Counted from the stretch's first letter, positions 6,392-13,064 are shown. The stretch: 14,379 nt of DNA from Spirochaetaceae bacterium (GCA_031269165.1 JAISZQ010000301.1:1-14379), one strand, 5' to 3'. The notes: generated by a model not told the origin, from the letters alone. Numbers and translations: made by a program.

Positions 6392-6574
6392 GAGCCTGTT
6401 CAAAAACCCTGCGGGACGCAAGCCGCCGCTGTGATTCGGGGGCGGGGCATCCGTTAGGATGCCTTCGGGGGTGGCAAACCCCCGTAGAGGGGGTAGCGTA
6501 GGGCGCAAGACCGGAGCGAGGGGGAGACGCGGCAAATTGCCGATCCCCCTTTTGTTGAGATTCTGAACAGGCTC
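6392..6574. mobile_element. MITE-like element, 183 bp, GAGCCTGTTCAAAA ends
   Basis: The left end GAGCCTGTTCAAAAA (6392-6406) and right end TTCTGAACAGGCTC (6561-6574) are inverted repeats with one mismatch. TTA flanks both sides (6389-6391, 6575-6577), a possible 3-bp duplication. About 57 bp at the left and 60 bp at the right match the element at 9362-9696; the middle differs. There is no gene inside. It contains the hairpin GGCATCC-GTTA-GGATGCC (6446-6463) and a terminator-like hairpin (6520-6553). Confidence 0.7.
6520..6553 (+). terminator. Terminator-like hairpin within the 183-bp element
   Basis: GGGGGA (6520-6525) pairs with TCCCCC (6544-6549). An inner GGCAA/TTGCC pairing is present and TTTT (6550-6553) follows. 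This has the form of a rho-independent terminator reading rightwards. Confidence 0.6.
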
Positions 6575-6670
6575 TTACAAAACTGCGCTTTTTCAAGGTT
6601 GCTGGGCAAACAAAATGTGCGGGCAAGCAGAACGTACCGGACACGCTTTGCGTGCCTTTCAAAAATTGAG

Positions 6671-6686
6671 GTCTTGGAACAGCCTC
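6671..6686. repeat. Single right arm, GTCTTGGAACAGCCTC
   Basis: This is the reverse complement of a GAGGCTGTTCCAAGAC arm of the palindrome family, upstream of the unknown gene that precedes rsmD. No matching left arm is close by. The stretch 6575-6711 holds nothing else I can name. Confidence 0.6.
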
Positions 6687-6711
6687 AAATACCAATAAGC
6701 AACGCGGCGGC

Positions 6712-7209
6712 ATGGTTTTGAAATTGCCTCATGTTTTGGGCAAACGCGCCGATAAACGTAGTATGAAAAGGCGCGTCAACTATGAGGACAACACGTTTAT
6801 CGTCAATGCTCGTATCCGGTTGTTGCAGGATATTTTTCTGCTGGAGGCGGATTCGACGCTTTTTTTCAACAAGACGCTGGACGAGCTTGACTTTATCAAT
6901 AACACGCTTGACGTTTTGCTCAAAGATTTTGTCGAAAATGACAAGCTGATCGAACGGTCCGAGCGGTTCCGCGACTTACTGGAGACCGAATGGCGTTTTG
7001 CCTCGGTGCTGAATTTCTTGATCAACGGGCAAGGGTCGCTTGCCGACGATTTCTATCCGCGTCTTGTGCCCAAGTTGCAGTCGCTTTTGGGCGATTGTGT
7101 CCGGCGGCGGAACATGATTGAAGAACAAAAGGCGGAGGGCGAGAAAAATCAGGTGGATGGGCGGCTGGTGAGCAGCCTCGAGCTTTCCGAATTGTTAAAG
7201 GAACAATAA
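6712..7209 (+). CDS. Unknown helical protein upstream of rsmD
   Basis: I do not recognise a named family. The product is 165 aa from ATG 6712, or 148 aa from ATG 6763 (MKRRVNYED). Neither start has a good ribosome binding site. The later one looks better because the first codons fall in repeat-like DNA and the sequence becomes regular only afterwards. The protein is charged and probably all-helical, with no signal peptide, membrane segment or cysteine pair. It is rich in leucine, acidic and arginine residues (for example LDELDFINNTLDVLLKDFVE and WRFASVLNFLI). The gene ends 6 nt before rsmD, so the two are very likely one transcription unit. A coding call is supported by the in-frame link to rsmD and codon use like its neighbours. 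Confidence 0.75.
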   Translation: MVLKLPHVLGKRADKRSMKRRVNYEDNTFIVNARIRLLQDIFLLEADSTLFFNKTLDELDFINNTLDVLLKDFVENDKLIERSERFRDLLETEWRFASVLNFLINGQGSLADDFYPRLVPKLQSLLGDCVRRRNMIEEQKAEGEKNQVDGRLVSSLELSELLKEQ

Positions 7210-7215
7210 GGAAAC

Positions 7216-7779
7216 ATGAGGGTTACAGGCGGCGTTCTCTGCGGCAGACAGGTCATCATGCCGCCGGGGGAAATTCGGCCTGCGATGGACCGGATGCGGG
7301 AGTCCGTCTTTGCGATGTTGGGGGATTTGTCTGAACTTTCTTTCTTGGATTTATTTTCGGGTTCTGGTATCATTGCGCTTGAAGCCGCGTCGCGGGGCGC
7401 CGCGTACCTTGAAGCCGTGGAAAAGGACCCGGCGAAACGGGCGGCGCTTCTCCAGAACATAGCGTTGTCGCCGAAGCGCATCCAATGCCGGTTCCAGCCG
7501 GTGGAGTTGTATGTGCAACGGGCGAGGCGGGCCTTCGACATCATTTTCTGCGATCCGCCTTTTGCCTATAAGTGGAAGACGGCACTGGTCGCGGGCATTG
7601 CCGGGTCTCCCCTCATGCGGGACGGCTCGCGCCTCCTCCTCCATCGGCCGCGCGGAGACGAGGTGGAAGAGGTGGGAAACGCCGCAGAGACGACAAAAAC
7701 GGCAATTGAAGGGCTTTTTTTGCAAGAAAGACGCGAATACGGCAGATCGATAGTTGATTATTTTGTAAAAAGAGTGTAG
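7216..7779 (+). CDS. rsmD: 16S rRNA (guanine-N2)-methyltransferase RsmD
   Basis: RsmD makes m2G966 in 16S rRNA with S-adenosylmethionine during 30S assembly. The 187-aa length is normal. The N-terminus MRVTGGVLCGR and RPAMDRMRESVF (21-32) match the family's RVI-G---GR and RPT-DR-REALF blocks. The Rossmann motif I LDLFSGSGIIALEAASRGA is at 44-62, and the catalytic/target-base motif CDPPF at 112-116. Stop-overlapping AGGA (7209-7212) serves as ribosome binding site just before ATG 7216. Translation is coupled to the preceding unknown gene. Confidence 0.93.
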   Translation: MRVTGGVLCGRQVIMPPGEIRPAMDRMRESVFAMLGDLSELSFLDLFSGSGIIALEAASRGAAYLEAVEKDPAKRAALLQNIALSPKRIQCRFQPVELYVQRARRAFDIIFCDPPFAYKWKTALVAGIAGSPLMRDGSRLLLHRPRGDEVEEVGNAAETTKTAIEGLFLQERREYGRSIVDYFVKRV

Positions 7780-7782
7780 ACT
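7754..7782 (+). promoter_or_regulatory. Possible promoter for a leaderless message of the gene at 7789
   Basis: TTGATT (7754-7759), 17 nt and TAGACT (7777-7782) resemble -35 and -10 boxes. The -10 ends 6 nt before ATG 7789, which has no ribosome binding site. Each box matches consensus at only four of six positions. Confidence 0.35.
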
Positions 7783-7788
7783 AGAGAC

Positions 7789-8208
7789 ATGATACGGAAA
7801 GACACGAGTAACCTGAACGCGATGTCCCCCGGCGGCTTTATTAAGGAGACGGTTAAGTCCGGCGGTCAAAGTGATGCGGCGCATGAAAGTCATGTTGATG
7901 CGGCGCCGAGCGTTCACATTGATGCGGCGCAAAAAGCCCTGCTTAACAGAAAGGGCAATATGTTGTTTAATGATGGTAACTTCGAGGGTGCGCGGCGTGT
8001 TTTTATAACAACAGGCTATTCCGATGGTCTTTCGCGTATCGGAGACTACTATAGAAAGCAAGGAAGGGTGATCGACGCGCTTCAAATGTACCGGATCGCC
8101 TACAATAAAAAGAAAGCGGACGAAATCACGATGAATCTCGCGTTACTGATTAAATCAATGCTGTCTGAAGCCGATCCGCTTTCGCAAGGAGCAGTATATG
8201 GAAAGTGA
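7789..8208 (+). CDS. Unknown protein with TPR-like C-terminal half
   Basis: This is a 139-aa product of no named family that I recognise. The N-terminal 50 residues are low-complexity. They include the imperfect repeat SDAAHESHVDAAPSVHIDAAQ, encoded by three GATGCGGCGC copies. Residues about 48-115 look like one or two TPR-type helix pairs (ALLNRKGNMLFNDGNFEGARRVFI and GLSRIGDYYRKQGRVIDALQMYRIAY). The gene begins 9 nt after rsmD ends and overlaps the next TPR gene by 11 nt, so it is probably a partner of that protein. The ATG at 7789 has no clear ribosome binding site. Confidence 0.75.
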   Translation: MIRKDTSNLNAMSPGGFIKETVKSGGQSDAAHESHVDAAPSVHIDAAQKALLNRKGNMLFNDGNFEGARRVFITTGYSDGLSRIGDYYRKQGRVIDALQMYRIAYNKKKADEITMNLALLIKSMLSEADPLSQGAVYGK

Positions 8209-9280
8209 TGACTCGAACATACAAGAGTTATCGAAGAAAGGCTACGCTTTGCTCAGGGAGAACAAAGCCTCCGAAGCCTTGGACAATTTTTGCCGGATCT
8301 TGGAAGAGGATGCGGACAACAACTATGCGCTGGTCGGCGCGGGTGACGCATGCCGTAAAATGGCGGCTTTTAATGACGCGAAGACGTACTATCAGCGTTG
8401 TCTTGAATGCCACCCGTCGAATAACTACGCGCTTTTCGGGCTGGCCGACGTCTACAAGTCGTTGAACCAGTATCGCAAGGCAATCGAGGTCTGGGAACGT
8501 TATCTCGAACACGACGAGAAGAACGTCACCGTGCTGACTCGTGTGGCGGACTCGTACCGGAAACTGCACGATCTGCAAAATTCCCGGCGTACGTACCTCA
8601 AGGTGCTGGAAATCGAGGAGATGAATCCTTACGCGATCATCGGCCTGGGTCATCTGCACTACGATTTCAAGGAGTACCGCGAGGCTCTTTTCTACTGGGA
8701 GAAGATGGTGGACCGGCCCAAGAAACCGGTTGACAAGCGGGTGCTCACCTCAATCGGCAACTGCCACCGCAAACTTAAAAATTTCGCGGACGGCATCCCG
8801 TACTTTGAGCGGGCGCTGGAGATGGAGCCGACAAACTTCTACTCGCTTTTTGGCCTCGCCGACTGTTACCGGGGGCTTAACCAGAGCAGGAAATCGCTTG
8901 AGTACTGGGACCGTATCCTCGAACAGGATCCGCGCAACAAGGTGATCCTGACCCGCGCCGGAGATGCCTACTGTAATATTGGCGATTACGACAAGGCCAC
9001 CGAATACTATCACCGGGCGCTGGACATTGAGTTTGATACCTACGCGGTTCTCGGTCTTGCCGTCGTGGCGAAACACGAGGGGCGGGTTGATGTAGCGATA
9101 GACAGCCTTGAACGGCTCGTCGTGCACGATCCGAAAAACTATCGGCCGTACCTTGAGCTTGCCGACTGTTGCCTTCTGAAAAACCAGAAAGAGCGGGCTA
9201 TCGAAGTGCTCCATAGCTTTACCGCCTACGGCATCAAAAACGCCCGTGTTTCGGAACTGCTGGAAACCCTCACCACGTAA
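8198..9280 (+). CDS. Tetratricopeptide repeat protein
   Basis: This 360-aa protein is made almost wholly of about ten TPR units of 34-35 residues, a fold used for protein-protein binding. Typical units are NYALFGLADVYKSLNQYRKA (76-95) and ILTRAGDAYCNIGDYDKATE (250-269). There is no signal peptide or membrane segment, so it is probably cytoplasmic. A higher-order duplication is visible: residues about 42-140 resemble 180-278 at an offset of 138, a four-repeat block copied once. AAGGAG (8186-8191) lies 6 nt before the ATG, within the preceding gene, whose end it overlaps by 11 nt. The partner and process are unknown. Confidence 0.9.
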   Translation: MESDDSNIQELSKKGYALLRENKASEALDNFCRILEEDADNNYALVGAGDACRKMAAFNDAKTYYQRCLECHPSNNYALFGLADVYKSLNQYRKAIEVWERYLEHDEKNVTVLTRVADSYRKLHDLQNSRRTYLKVLEIEEMNPYAIIGLGHLHYDFKEYREALFYWEKMVDRPKKPVDKRVLTSIGNCHRKLKNFADGIPYFERALEMEPTNFYSLFGLADCYRGLNQSRKSLEYWDRILEQDPRNKVILTRAGDAYCNIGDYDKATEYYHRALDIEFDTYAVLGLAVVAKHEGRVDVAIDSLERLVVHDPKNYRPYLELADCCLLKNQKERAIEVLHSFTAYGIKNARVSELLETLTT

Positions 9281-9299
9281 CCCTGCCGTGGAGCCCAGA

Positions 9300-9358
9300 G
9301 GGAAGCATTGATTAACGTGATGACGCGCCGGCCACCGTTGGCGGGTCATGTGCTTCCC
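9300..9358. terminator. Long hairpin after the TPR gene
   Basis: GGGAAGCA (9300-9307) pairs with TGCTTCCC (9351-9358). Inside, ATGAC (9320-9324) pairs with GTCAT (9345-9349) around a GC-rich, partly paired core. There is no T-run. It abuts the 335-bp element. Confidence 0.5.
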
Positions 9359-9361
9359 TAA

Positions 9362-9696
9362 GAGCCTGTTCAAAAACCCCATGGGACGCAACCCTCCGCT
9401 GTGATTCGGGGGCGGGGCGAACCCTGCGGGTCGCCTTCGGGGGGCTGGCCTACAACCCTCAACGTCCTGTTTCGGGTTTCCGGCCGGGGCGTACTCAGTC
9501 CTGCGTCCATCCATGGACGCTTGGGGTACGCCCACAAAACCATGCACCGCATGGTTTTGTCCCCGCTGAGGGGGATAGCGGAGGACGGCGCAAACTATTG
9601 CGGGGGATACCCCGCAATAGTTTGCGCTGGCCGTAGCGAAGGGGGAGACGCGGCAAATTGCCGATCCCCCTTTTTGCTGAGATTTTGAACAGGCTC
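9362..9696. mobile_element. MITE-like element, 335 bp, perfect 14-bp terminal inverted repeats
   Basis: GAGCCTGTTCAAAA (9362-9375) and TTTTGAACAGGCTC (9683-9696) are exact inverted repeats. The two end segments match the 183-bp element at 6392-6574. The interior is longer and consists of hairpins: GGGCGTAC (9487-9494) with GTACGCCC (9526-9533) enclosing GCGTCCA-TCCA-TGGACGC (9503-9520); 11-bp arms at 9534-9544/9550-9560; and perfect 18-bp arms at 9588-9605/9610-9627 around GATA. I see no credible gene in it. With flanking repeats it accounts for the 9281-9830 gap. Confidence 0.75.
9641..9675 (+). terminator. Terminator-like hairpin within the 335-bp element
   Basis: GGGGGA (9641-9646) pairs with TCCCCC (9665-9670), with inner CGGCAA/TTGCCG pairing and TTTTT at 9671-9675. 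It is the counterpart of 6520-6553 and could end transcription from the TPR gene. Confidence 0.65.
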
Positions 9697-9732
9697 TCGG
9701 GAGTACGCTCGTTCCCTTATTCACTATCCACT

Positions 9733-9784
9733 GAGGTTGTTCCAAAACTCATTGACTGTGCGCTAAGGCGTGCGGTTTTGGAAC
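9733..9784. repeat. Palindrome with long loop containing ATTGACTGTGCGCTAA
   Basis: GTTCCAAAAC (9739-9748) and GTTTTGGAAC (9775-9784) are perfect arms around a 26-nt loop. The loop shares ATTGACTRTGCGCTAA with the copy at 12767-12825. GAGGTT precedes the left arm, as in the GAGNCT family. Confidence 0.8.
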
Positions 9785-9795
9785 GGGCCCCACTG

Positions 9796-9824
9796 TTCAC
9801 CATCCACGGTCAACGTGCTATGAT
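9796..9824 (+). promoter_or_regulatory. Possible promoter for a leaderless argH message
   Basis: TTCACC (9796-9801), 17 nt and TATGAT (9819-9824) form a plausible promoter whose -10 ends 6 nt before ATG 9831. The start would coincide with the ATG. GGGG at 9825-9828 is at best a weak ribosome binding site. Confidence 0.45.
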
Positions 9825-9830
9825 GGGGCT

Positions 9831-11234
9831 ATGGCTATGACTGAAAAAAACGTGCTGTGGGCGGGTCGGCTGGAAGAAAAGCCGGATGCGGCGGCGTTCT
9901 CGTTCCAAAGCTCGATTGGGTTTGACAAGCGGATGGCGCTTGAGGATGTCCGGGGGAGCCGGGCGCATGCGGCGATGCTGGGAAAACAGGGGATCATCAC
10001 GGCGGAACACGCGGCGGCCCTTGATGCGGCACTTGCGGAGATTGCGCGGGGGCTTGAGACCGGGGCACTTGCCTTTGACAATGAGGCGGAGGATATTCAT
10101 TCGTTTGTCGAGGGGTTGCTTACCGAGGCGTTGGGCGATGCGGGGCGGGCGATACACGCGGGACGGAGCCGGAACGATCAGGTCGCCACGGACTTCCGGC
10201 TTTACTGTAGGCGGGCGGGGGATGAGATTCGCGCCGCGCTGAAGAATGCTATCGTGGTGTTGCTCGACCGTGCCGAGGAACACGCCGAGACCCTCACGGC
10301 GGGGTTCACCCACTTGCAACGCGCCCAGCCGGTGACGCTGGGGTATGCGCTTGTCGCGTGGGCGGCCGCATTGAGCCGTGACCGGGGGCGTTTTTCCGAC
10401 GCGCTTACCCGGCTGAACGAGTGCCCGCTCGGTTCCGGGGCACTGGCCGGAACGACGTTGCCCCTCGACCGGGAGGTGGTGGCGCGGGACCTCGGCTTTG
10501 CGCGGCCTGCGTTGAACGCGATGGACGCCGTTGCCGACCGGGATTTCGCGCTTGAACTTGCCGCCGCCTGCGCCATCACGCAGACCCACCTTTCCCGGTT
10601 TTGCGAGGACGTGTGCCTCTGGGCCAGCGAGGAGTGGGGCTTTGTCGATCTGGGCGAGAAGTGGAGTACCGGCTCGTCCATCATGCCGCAGAAGAAGAAT
10701 CCCGATTTTGCCGAACTCGTACGGGGAAAGACGGGCCGCGTGAACGGGAACCTCGTCGCGTTGCTCACCGTGATGAAGGGCCTCCCCTACGCCTACAACA
10801 AGGACTTGCAGGAGGACAAGGAGGCGCTTTTCGACAGCCTCGACACGGTTTTGGCAAACCTGCGCGTCTTCGCCGGGTTTATGGGCGCGGCGGTGTTCAA
10901 CAAGGCAAAGATGGAAGCGTCCTGTGCGGGCGGCTTTCTGGAGGCGACCGACGTGGCCGAATACCTCGTGAAGAAGGGGATGCCCTTCCGCACCGCGCAT
11001 GAGTGCGCCGCCCACATCGTGCGGGATTGCATTGATAAAGGCTTGAAGAGCATCGGCGAGGCGGGCCTTGCGGATGTGCAGCAACACAGCGCGTTGATCG
11101 AGGCGGACATCTTTGCCAAAATCACCCCCCGCGCCTGTGTGGAGGCGCGGAACCTGCCGGGCGGCCCCGCGCCGGACGAGGTGCGCCGCCAGATCGCCGC
11201 ATTGCGGGGGGACGCGCTTCGCGCGAATGGATAA
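9831..11234 (+). CDS. argH: Argininosuccinate lyase
   Basis: ArgH splits argininosuccinate into arginine and fumarate, the last step of arginine synthesis, as a cytoplasmic homotetramer of the fumarase/aspartase superfamily. The 467-aa length is normal. Family blocks appear in order: WAGRL near the start (10-14), EDIHSFVE (87-94), HAGRSRNDQVATD (109-121), THLQRAQPVTLGY (160-172) with catalytic-site His161, DAVADRDF (232-239), and the signature GSSIMPQKKNPD (281-292) with the reactive serine. The start may be ATG 9831 or ATG 9837; neither has a good ribosome binding site. No other arginine gene is in the window. The last nine codons (RGDALRANG and stop) lie within the left arm of a dispersed inverted repeat, so the C-terminal tail is repeat-encoded; the family core is intact. 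Confidence 0.95.
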   Translation: MAMTEKNVLWAGRLEEKPDAAAFSFQSSIGFDKRMALEDVRGSRAHAAMLGKQGIITAEHAAALDAALAEIARGLETGALAFDNEAEDIHSFVEGLLTEALGDAGRAIHAGRSRNDQVATDFRLYCRRAGDEIRAALKNAIVVLLDRAEEHAETLTAGFTHLQRAQPVTLGYALVAWAAALSRDRGRFSDALTRLNECPLGSGALAGTTLPLDREVVARDLGFARPALNAMDAVADRDFALELAAACAITQTHLSRFCEDVCLWASEEWGFVDLGEKWSTGSSIMPQKKNPDFAELVRGKTGRVNGNLVALLTVMKGLPYAYNKDLQEDKEALFDSLDTVLANLRVFAGFMGAAVFNKAKMEASCAGGFLEATDVAEYLVKKGMPFRTAHECAAHIVRDCIDKGLKSIGEAGLADVQQHSALIEADIFAKITPRACVEARNLPGGPAPDEVRRQIAALRGDALRANG

Positions 11235-11341
11235 TGGAAAATTGAAAATGGATAATGACAGGAAGGGAACGTGCTGTCTCCAAAACACAACATTTTCCAT
11301 TATCCATTTACCCTTTTCAATTCGCGCAAAGCGTGCCCCCC
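11206..11341. repeat. 136-bp inverted-repeat element overlapping the argH 3' end
   Basis: The left arm (from GGGGGGACGCG at 11206 to GCGCGAAT at 11228) and right arm (ATTCGCGCAAAGCGTGCCCCCC, about 11320-11341) are imperfect inverted repeats. Between them, words of the GGATAATGGAAAATT type and their complement repeat the pattern. The centre GAAGGGAACGTGCTG with TCTCCAAAACACAAC matches positions 1-35. Low-complexity words of this kind are known from many genomes as intergenic repeats. Confidence 0.75.
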
Positions 11342-11355
11342 GGTGATAGTTCACC

Positions 11356-11390
11356 CTGTGAAAAATTCGCTTGTGTTTTGGAACAGGCTC
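11356..11390. repeat. Single-arm repeat, inverted copy of 6323-6357
   Basis: GTTTTGGAACAGGCTC (11375-11390) is preceded by CTGTGAAAAATTCGCTTGT, the complement of the tail at 6339-6357 with few changes. It ends directly before the ribosome binding site of the ATPase gene. A small hairpin GGTGA-TAGT-TCACC (11342-11355) adjoins it. Confidence 0.7.
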
Positions 11391-11405
11391 AAAGGATAAA
11401 GGATC

Positions 11406-12761
11406 ATGAACGAAGGATTGTTTTTGAGGCAGACCGGACGGCTCGAACAGCCGGAACAAGAGGAGCCGCTTGCCAGGCTTATCCGCGACGCACGGTATCT
11501 CGCCGTCTTTGCCAACATCAAGCGGCACCCGATGATCCGGGCCTTGCTTGCTGAAGACGGGGCGGCGTTTGTCGAGGCCGTTGTCAATTTTCTCGATTTC
11601 AATCTCAATGCCGAAAGCAATTACTGTTTCGCGGACGCGCTTGCCAACCTTGTGCTCTACGACGACAACCCGTTTACCCGCGCCGCCGCGCAAACGAATG
11701 ATGACGCGGAACTGCCCCCGGTGCTTGTTGCGCTGGCAAAAAATGAGTTGTCGGCACTCTCTCGCATCGCGCGCCTTGATGGGTCTCTGATCGCCCAAAT
11801 CGGGGAGATGCCGAAGGCCGCGCACCTGCTTTTCGGGAAAAGCGAGGGAGGCGGCCCCAATGCGGTCTTTCCCTTCGGCGAGGACTGGGGCAAGCGGTTT
11901 GCCGTATACACGGCCTTCTTGCGGAAAAACGGCACCGGGGTTTTTGCGCAACACCACGCCTTTGTGTGGGATGGCGCGGCGTTTCGGGCGGCGACGCATC
12001 CCGATCCGGTTACCCTTTCCGATCTCACGCTGTTTGAGGACCAGCGGCAGGTGGTCGTCTCGAACACGAAGCGGTTCCTCGAAGGCCGGGCGGCGAATAA
12101 CATTTTGCTCTACGGCGACCGGGGAACGGGGAAGTCGGCGACGGTGAAGGCGGTTGCCAACACGTTTGCGAAAAGCGGGCTGCGTATCGTCGAGGTGTCG
12201 AAGGCGCATCTCGCCGATCTCCCCGCAATAACCGCGCGCCTGCAACATCAGCCGCTCAAGTTCATCCTCTTCATCGACGACCTCTCGTTTGAGGCGCAGG
12301 GTGACTCGTTCACCCACCTCAAAGGGTTGCTCGAAGGCGGCGTGGAGGCCCGCCCGGCCAACATCGTGGTCTACGCGACCAGCAATCGTCGGCACCTCGT
12401 CAAGGAGAAGTTTGCCGACCGTCCGGCGGGCGGCGGCATCGCAACGGGCTCGGAGGCCGATGTCCGCGCCTTCGACACGATGCAGGAACAACTATCCCTC
12501 TCCGACCGTTTCGGTGTTACCGTGGTGTTCACCGCGCCCGACCAGGACGCCTTCTTGAAAATCGCCGAGTTCATCGCGGAGGAACGGGGCCTCCTCAACC
12601 CGTTGACCGTCTCCGATGCCGAGTTGCAAACCTTCCGCGACAACGCCTTGCGCTGGGAACGCTGGTTCAACGGCCGCTCGCCCCGCACCGCCCGCCAATT
12701 CGTGGACTGGTTGGAAGGCGGCGAAGAATTCCCGTGGGTTGCCACCCCTTTGGGGAATTGA
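11406..12761 (+). CDS. AAA-type ATPase of the DUF815 family
   Basis: This 451-aa protein has a C-terminal P-loop ATPase domain of the DUF815 type and a helical N-terminal region (about 1-200) of unknown role. Walker A is GDRGTGKS (237-244), Walker B is ILFIDDLSFE (287-296), and the sensor-1-like strand is VVYATSNRRH (321-330). The stretches LKGLLEGGVEARPANI and LSDRFGVTVVF are characteristic of this family. The cellular function is not established, and no partner gene is adjacent. There is no signal or membrane segment. Two AAAGGA sequences (11391-11396 and 11398-11403) precede the ATG; the first has the normal spacing of 9. A palindrome follows 5 nt after the stop. Confidence 0.9.
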   Translation: MNEGLFLRQTGRLEQPEQEEPLARLIRDARYLAVFANIKRHPMIRALLAEDGAAFVEAVVNFLDFNLNAESNYCFADALANLVLYDDNPFTRAAAQTNDDAELPPVLVALAKNELSALSRIARLDGSLIAQIGEMPKAAHLLFGKSEGGGPNAVFPFGEDWGKRFAVYTAFLRKNGTGVFAQHHAFVWDGAAFRAATHPDPVTLSDLTLFEDQRQVVVSNTKRFLEGRAANNILLYGDRGTGKSATVKAVANTFAKSGLRIVEVSKAHLADLPAITARLQHQPLKFILFIDDLSFEAQGDSFTHLKGLLEGGVEARPANIVVYATSNRRHLVKEKFADRPAGGGIATGSEADVRAFDTMQEQLSLSDRFGVTVVFTAPDQDAFLKIAEFIAEERGLLNPLTVSDAELQTFRDNALRWERWFNGRSPRTARQFVDWLEGGEEFPWVATPLGN

Positions 12762-12766
12762 TAAAG

Positions 12767-12825
12767 GAGCCTGTTCCAAAACGAATTGACTATGCGCTAA
12801 CCACGCATGGTTTTGGAACGACCTC
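12767..12825. repeat. Palindrome with loop motif ATTGACTATGCGCTAA
   Basis: GAGCCTGTTCCAAAAC (12767-12782) and GTTTTGGAAC (12810-12819), followed by GACCTC, enclose a 27-nt loop. The loop shares 15 of 16 bases of its motif with the copy at 9733-9784 and has its own stem ATGCG/CGCAT. It lies just after the ATPase gene. The rest of 12826-13003 shows no gene. Confidence 0.8.
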
Positions 12826-13003
12826 ATCTGAATAACCGTCTTGACGTGGGGATACGCCGCCTCAACCCTGAATCTGACCCTCAGCGCGATCGGTTCTTTA
12901 TGACAACGTGTGCGGCAACATTCCGAACCCGGCGTCCACCCTCCGCATACGCCGCACTCTCAACACGCCATAAATTTCACCAAGAAATAGTTAAACATAC
13001 CGC

Positions 13004-13032
13004 TTGACAGGACAAAAAAGTTCGTGTATACT
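13004..13032 (+). promoter_or_regulatory. Upstream promoter (P1) of the AT-rich gene
   Basis: TTGACA (13004-13009), a 17-nt spacer and TATACT (13027-13032) form a near-consensus sigma-70 promoter. An inverted repeat TTGAAT-TTTT-ATTCAA (13042-13057) lies just after its expected start point near 13039. Confidence 0.75.
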
Positions 13033-13064
13033 GGAACTATGTTGAATTTTTATTCAAAAGTCTA

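Noticed and set aside
9401..9688. 95-codon open frame within the 335-bp element
   Set aside because: It reads through hairpins and element ends with no start signal, and the shorter related element cannot encode it.
9810..12491. 893-codon open frame on the minus strand across argH and the ATPase gene
   Set aside because: It is antisense to two genes with clear family motifs, its translation is arginine/histidine-rich with no domain, and it crosses a dispersed repeat. It is a by-product of high GC third positions.
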